NCBI GenBank assembly: GCA_017624275.1
Contig: JAGANG010000052.1
Span: 1 to 40,730 of the forward strand
DNA length: 40,730 nt
Source of the DNA: Spirochaetales bacterium
GTDB taxonomy: Bacteria > Spirochaetota > GWE2-31-10
Direction: 5' to 3'
Part shown: positions 38,687-40,730 of the stretch, in pieces
Layout of the letters: the number at the start of each line of letters is the position of its first letter
How positions within the stretch are numbered: the stretch's first letter is position 1
Translations under genes and position numbers: made by a program
Notes under the pieces: model-generated
Told to the model about the DNA's origin: nothing
The model's database searches: none
What the model saw: the letters and a program-made list of their open reading frames with translations, nothing else

Positions 38687-40730
38687 TTTGTGCCATATAA
38701 AATAATTCTGCAAAATCTTGAGAATCTTCCGGATAATTTACAGCAGTGTTTGCAAATTCTACTGTACAATCTCCGAAAATCTCAGAAAACATATTTCTAA
38801 TATCAACAGTAATTTTTTCCAGTAACATAGAAGCAATTTGACTGTCAGCTTCCGGTAAGATTGCGTAAATACTGAAATCGTCAAACATACTTACAAGTCC
38901 GTTAGCACCAACAATATTCATTACGATAAACTGAATGTCAGAAATAAAAATATCGATTTTAAAACCTTCAATTTGTTTTTCTAAACTGTTAGTATTAGTT
39001 AATTGAATTTTCAAAACTGACAATGGAATGTCAGGTGAAGATTCGATTGTCTTTTGTAAATAGAACAAGATTTTATGATATTTTTCATCAAAAGATTGAA
39101 ATCTATCATTTTGTGATTTTTCTGTAGGAGTGCTTTCAGGCACATCTTCTTCTGTTTCGTTTATATTTTCTAAAGAAGAAATCTCACTGTTATCAGAGTT
39201 TTCAACATTTGGTAATTCTTCGTTATTACTGATTTCAGTTTCTGGAGATTCATCAATATTTATCAACTCTTCAGTTTCACTGTCTTTAACATCCGGCAGA
39301 TTGTTTTCTTTTTCCATTTCAATAAGAAGACTTTCTGTTTGATACAAGCTATATAAAAGTGCCGCATTTAGTCGACAAACCAGAGACAATGCTTCGATTA
39401 GTGCCGGACTAACTTTTTCGTCATTGTGCAATTTAAATCCTGCAAATAATCCAATCATTCGAGAAGCGAAAATATATGGAATTAACAACAAGAAATCTGT
39501 ATTAGCCAAATCTTCTTCAGATAAGAAATGAGATAAAATTCCTTTTTTATCACTATTTTTTTCAATAAATAAATAACCATTTTCTGAAGTTTCTTGATAT
39601 AGATTTTCAAAATCAACAGAAAAATGCAGCTTATTTAGTGTTTCATCATTTAAATTCTCGAATTCGCAACATTGGAATTGTTGTTGTGACGGCGAGAATA
39701 AAAGTAATGAAGATTTGGAGAACCCGAATGATAATGATGTCATACTATGGAATAATTGCATTGCACCTTTTTCTTGAGGTAATGTGGATAATTCCATAGA
39801 TAATTGATTTATACATTCAAAGAAATCTTTTTCTTCGGAAGTTACATCTTCTGATTCAATTACGTTTTCAGATTCGTCTTGAAATAAACTATCTTTTTCA
39901 TCAAATGAAAGTTTAAAATCGTCTGATTCTTTAACTATTTCAGTTGAAGGTTGAAAATCTTCGATGATTTCTTTCGCTTCAAAAATTTCTTCGACTTCTT
40001 CGATTTCGTCAATGTCAGCGTCAACAGCTTCAATGCTTTCTTCATCATCTGAAAGTTCTTCAGTAGGCAATTCTACTTTATCATTGCTTTCGGTAATTTC
40101 GTTATCGATAGAAGTTTCGTTGTCATCGCCAGCGTCTATTGATTCAATGATTTCTTCATCATTAGAAAGTTCTTCAGTTGGTAATTCAATTTCATCATCG
40201 CTAAGAGTTTCGTTATCAATGTCAGTGTCTACTACTTCAATGATTTCTTCATTATCTGAAAGTTCTTCAGCAGGTAATTCAGTTTCATCGTCACTTTCAA
40301 TAACTTCGTCATTGATAGAAGTTTCGTTGTCATAGTCAGTATTTACAGCTTCAATGTTTTCTTCGTCATTAGAAAGTTCTTCAGTTGATAATTCAATTTC
40401 ATCGTCGCTTTCAATAACTTCGTCATCATTTTCCGGGATTTCAATATCTAATTCAATGTTTTCCGAAAAATCTTCGTCTATTGTTTCAAGATTGTCAGCG
40501 TCTAAATCTTCAATGTTTTCTTCATCATCCTGAAGTTCTTCAGTAGGTAATTCTGCTTCATCATTGCTTTCAATAACTTCGTTATTGCTAAGAGTTTCGT
40601 TGTTATCGCCAGCGTCTACTGATTCAGTGATTTCTTCATCTTCAGAAAGTTCTTCTGTTGGTAATTCAGCTTCATCGTCACATTCAATAACTTTGTCATC
40701 AATAGAATTTTCGTTGTCATCATCAGCGTC
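38676..40730 (-). CDS. Acidic-repeat protein with GAF-like and degenerate GGDEF-like domains (5' end outside window)
   Basis: The frame is open from base 40730 to the TAA at 38676 (684 codons), so the start lies beyond the right edge; a Met-started reading from 40070 would be an artefact. The first ~220 visible residues are six acidic repeats (ELPTEELSDDEE type), then an Asp/Glu-rich linker. A GAF-like domain (about 39,850-39,310) has MQLFHSMTSLSFGFSKSSLLLF and IPYIFASRMIGLFAGFKL. A second acidic linker follows. The C-terminal domain follows the GGDEF fold (MFDDFSIYAILPEADSQI ... AVNYPEDSQDFAELFYMAQ). Its GGDEF motif is replaced by FDDFS, so cyclase activity is unlikely. It leads the Maf-transporter operon. 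A scaffold or sensing role is inferred. Confidence 0.82.
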   Translation of the reverse strand, partial: DADDDNENSIDDKVIECDDEAELPTEELSEDEEITESVDAGDNNETLSNNEVIESNDEAELPTEELQDDEENIEDLDADNLETIDEDFSENIELDIEIPENDDEVIESDDEIELSTEELSNDEENIEAVNTDYDNETSINDEVIESDDETELPAEELSDNEEIIEVVDTDIDNETLSDDEIELPTEELSNDEEIIESIDAGDDNETSIDNEITESNDKVELPTEELSDDEESIEAVDADIDEIEEVEEIFEAKEIIEDFQPSTEIVKESDDFKLSFDEKDSLFQDESENVIESEDVTSEEKDFFECINQLSMELSTLPQEKGAMQLFHSMTSLSFGFSKSSLLLFSPSQQQFQCCEFENLNDETLNKLHFSVDFENLYQETSENGYLFIEKNSDKKGILSHFLSEEDLANTDFLLLIPYIFASRMIGLFAGFKLHNDEKVSPALIEALSLVCRLNAALLYSLYQTESLLIEMEKENNLPDVKDSETEELINIDESPETEISNNEELPNVENSDNSEISSLENINETEEDVPESTPTEKSQNDRFQSFDEKYHKILFYLQKTIESSPDIPLSVLKIQLTNTNSLEKQIEGFKIDIFISDIQFIVMNIVGANGLVSMFDDFSIYAILPEADSQIASMLLEKITVDIRNMFSEIFGDCTVEFANTAVNYPEDSQDFAELFYMAQNGK
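40019..40730. repeat. In-frame acidic tandem repeat region
   Basis: Degenerate in-frame repeats of roughly 31-52 codons, mostly near 35. The recurring core reads VIESDDE-x-ELPTEELSDDEE, and the next unit begins DAxxDNET. Six units are visible, one with an inserted segment (IDEDFSENIELDIEIPEN), and the array runs off the window. DNA identity between units is high enough (repeated gaaagttcttcagt on the plus strand) to allow copy-number change by recombination or slippage. Confidence 0.85.

Noticed and set aside
38676..40070. A 464-residue version of the acidic-repeat protein beginning at a Met at 40070.
   Set aside because: The same frame stays open to the right edge in the same repeat pattern and no RBS precedes that ATG, so the gene simply starts outside the window.

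Overview
The window looks like chromosomal DNA of a low-GC spirochaete, most likely a Treponema. The main pointers are a TRAP transporter operon with the TatT partner lipoprotein known from Treponema pallidum, a tandem pair of DUF115/Maf-like proteins, many short-lipobox lipoproteins, repeat-rich surface proteins with InlB B-repeats, and an EpmA/GenX enzyme next to an XseB. This genus assignment is inferred from gene content, not from a marker gene.

Region 1-6.1 kb is accessory in character. It holds a partial InlB-repeat lipoprotein (off the left edge), a dispersed-type palindrome and a 46-bp tandem repeat, a HU-like/DUF4469 protein, a small HNH nuclease, a 39-residue Gly/Asn/Pro-rich protein with its own ribosome binding site and terminator, a coupled pair (membrane-anchored coiled coil plus HEPN protein, R231-x4-H236), and two lipoproteins. 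The 39-aa gene and the InlB lipoprotein share a TTTCCGTACGGAAA-type palindrome at nearly the same distance (about 30 nt) from their start codons.

Region 6.1-11.3 kb: a methyl-accepting chemotaxis protein preceded by a run of 13 C; a yybP-ykoY manganese riboswitch with terminator in front of mntP; a cysteine desulfurase-like enzyme; and a divergent radical SAM protein.

Region 11.4-17.3 kb: a promoter followed by tatT, a DctP-type binding protein, an extended DctQ, and a DctM with an unusual C-terminal extension of about 210 residues, then a PfkB/adenosine-kinase-like kinase and a terminator.

Region 17.3-26.1 kb: a class A penicillin-binding protein in an operon with a PPC-repeat lipoprotein and a membrane GAF protein; a LUD-domain protein; a ComFB domain fused to a beta-sandwich; trmL; tRNA-Gly(GCC); and a two-gene unit (anchored propeller-like protein plus degenerate M23/LytM protein) driven by a near-consensus promoter that should give a leaderless mRNA.

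Region 26.2-34.8 kb: a 1250-aa modular surface GH13 alpha-amylase, a macrodomain lipoprotein, xseB and epmA, a small unknown gene, a membrane protein with a His/Cys-rich loop coupled to a DUF2271 protein, and a 2[4Fe-4S] ferredoxin.

Region 34.8-40.7 kb (all minus strand) is one tightly packed operon: a long acidic-repeat protein with GAF-like and degenerate GGDEF-like domains (5' end outside the window), two DUF115/Maf-like proteins, and a split chromate-transporter pair. No CRISPR array, IS element, transposase or rRNA was seen.
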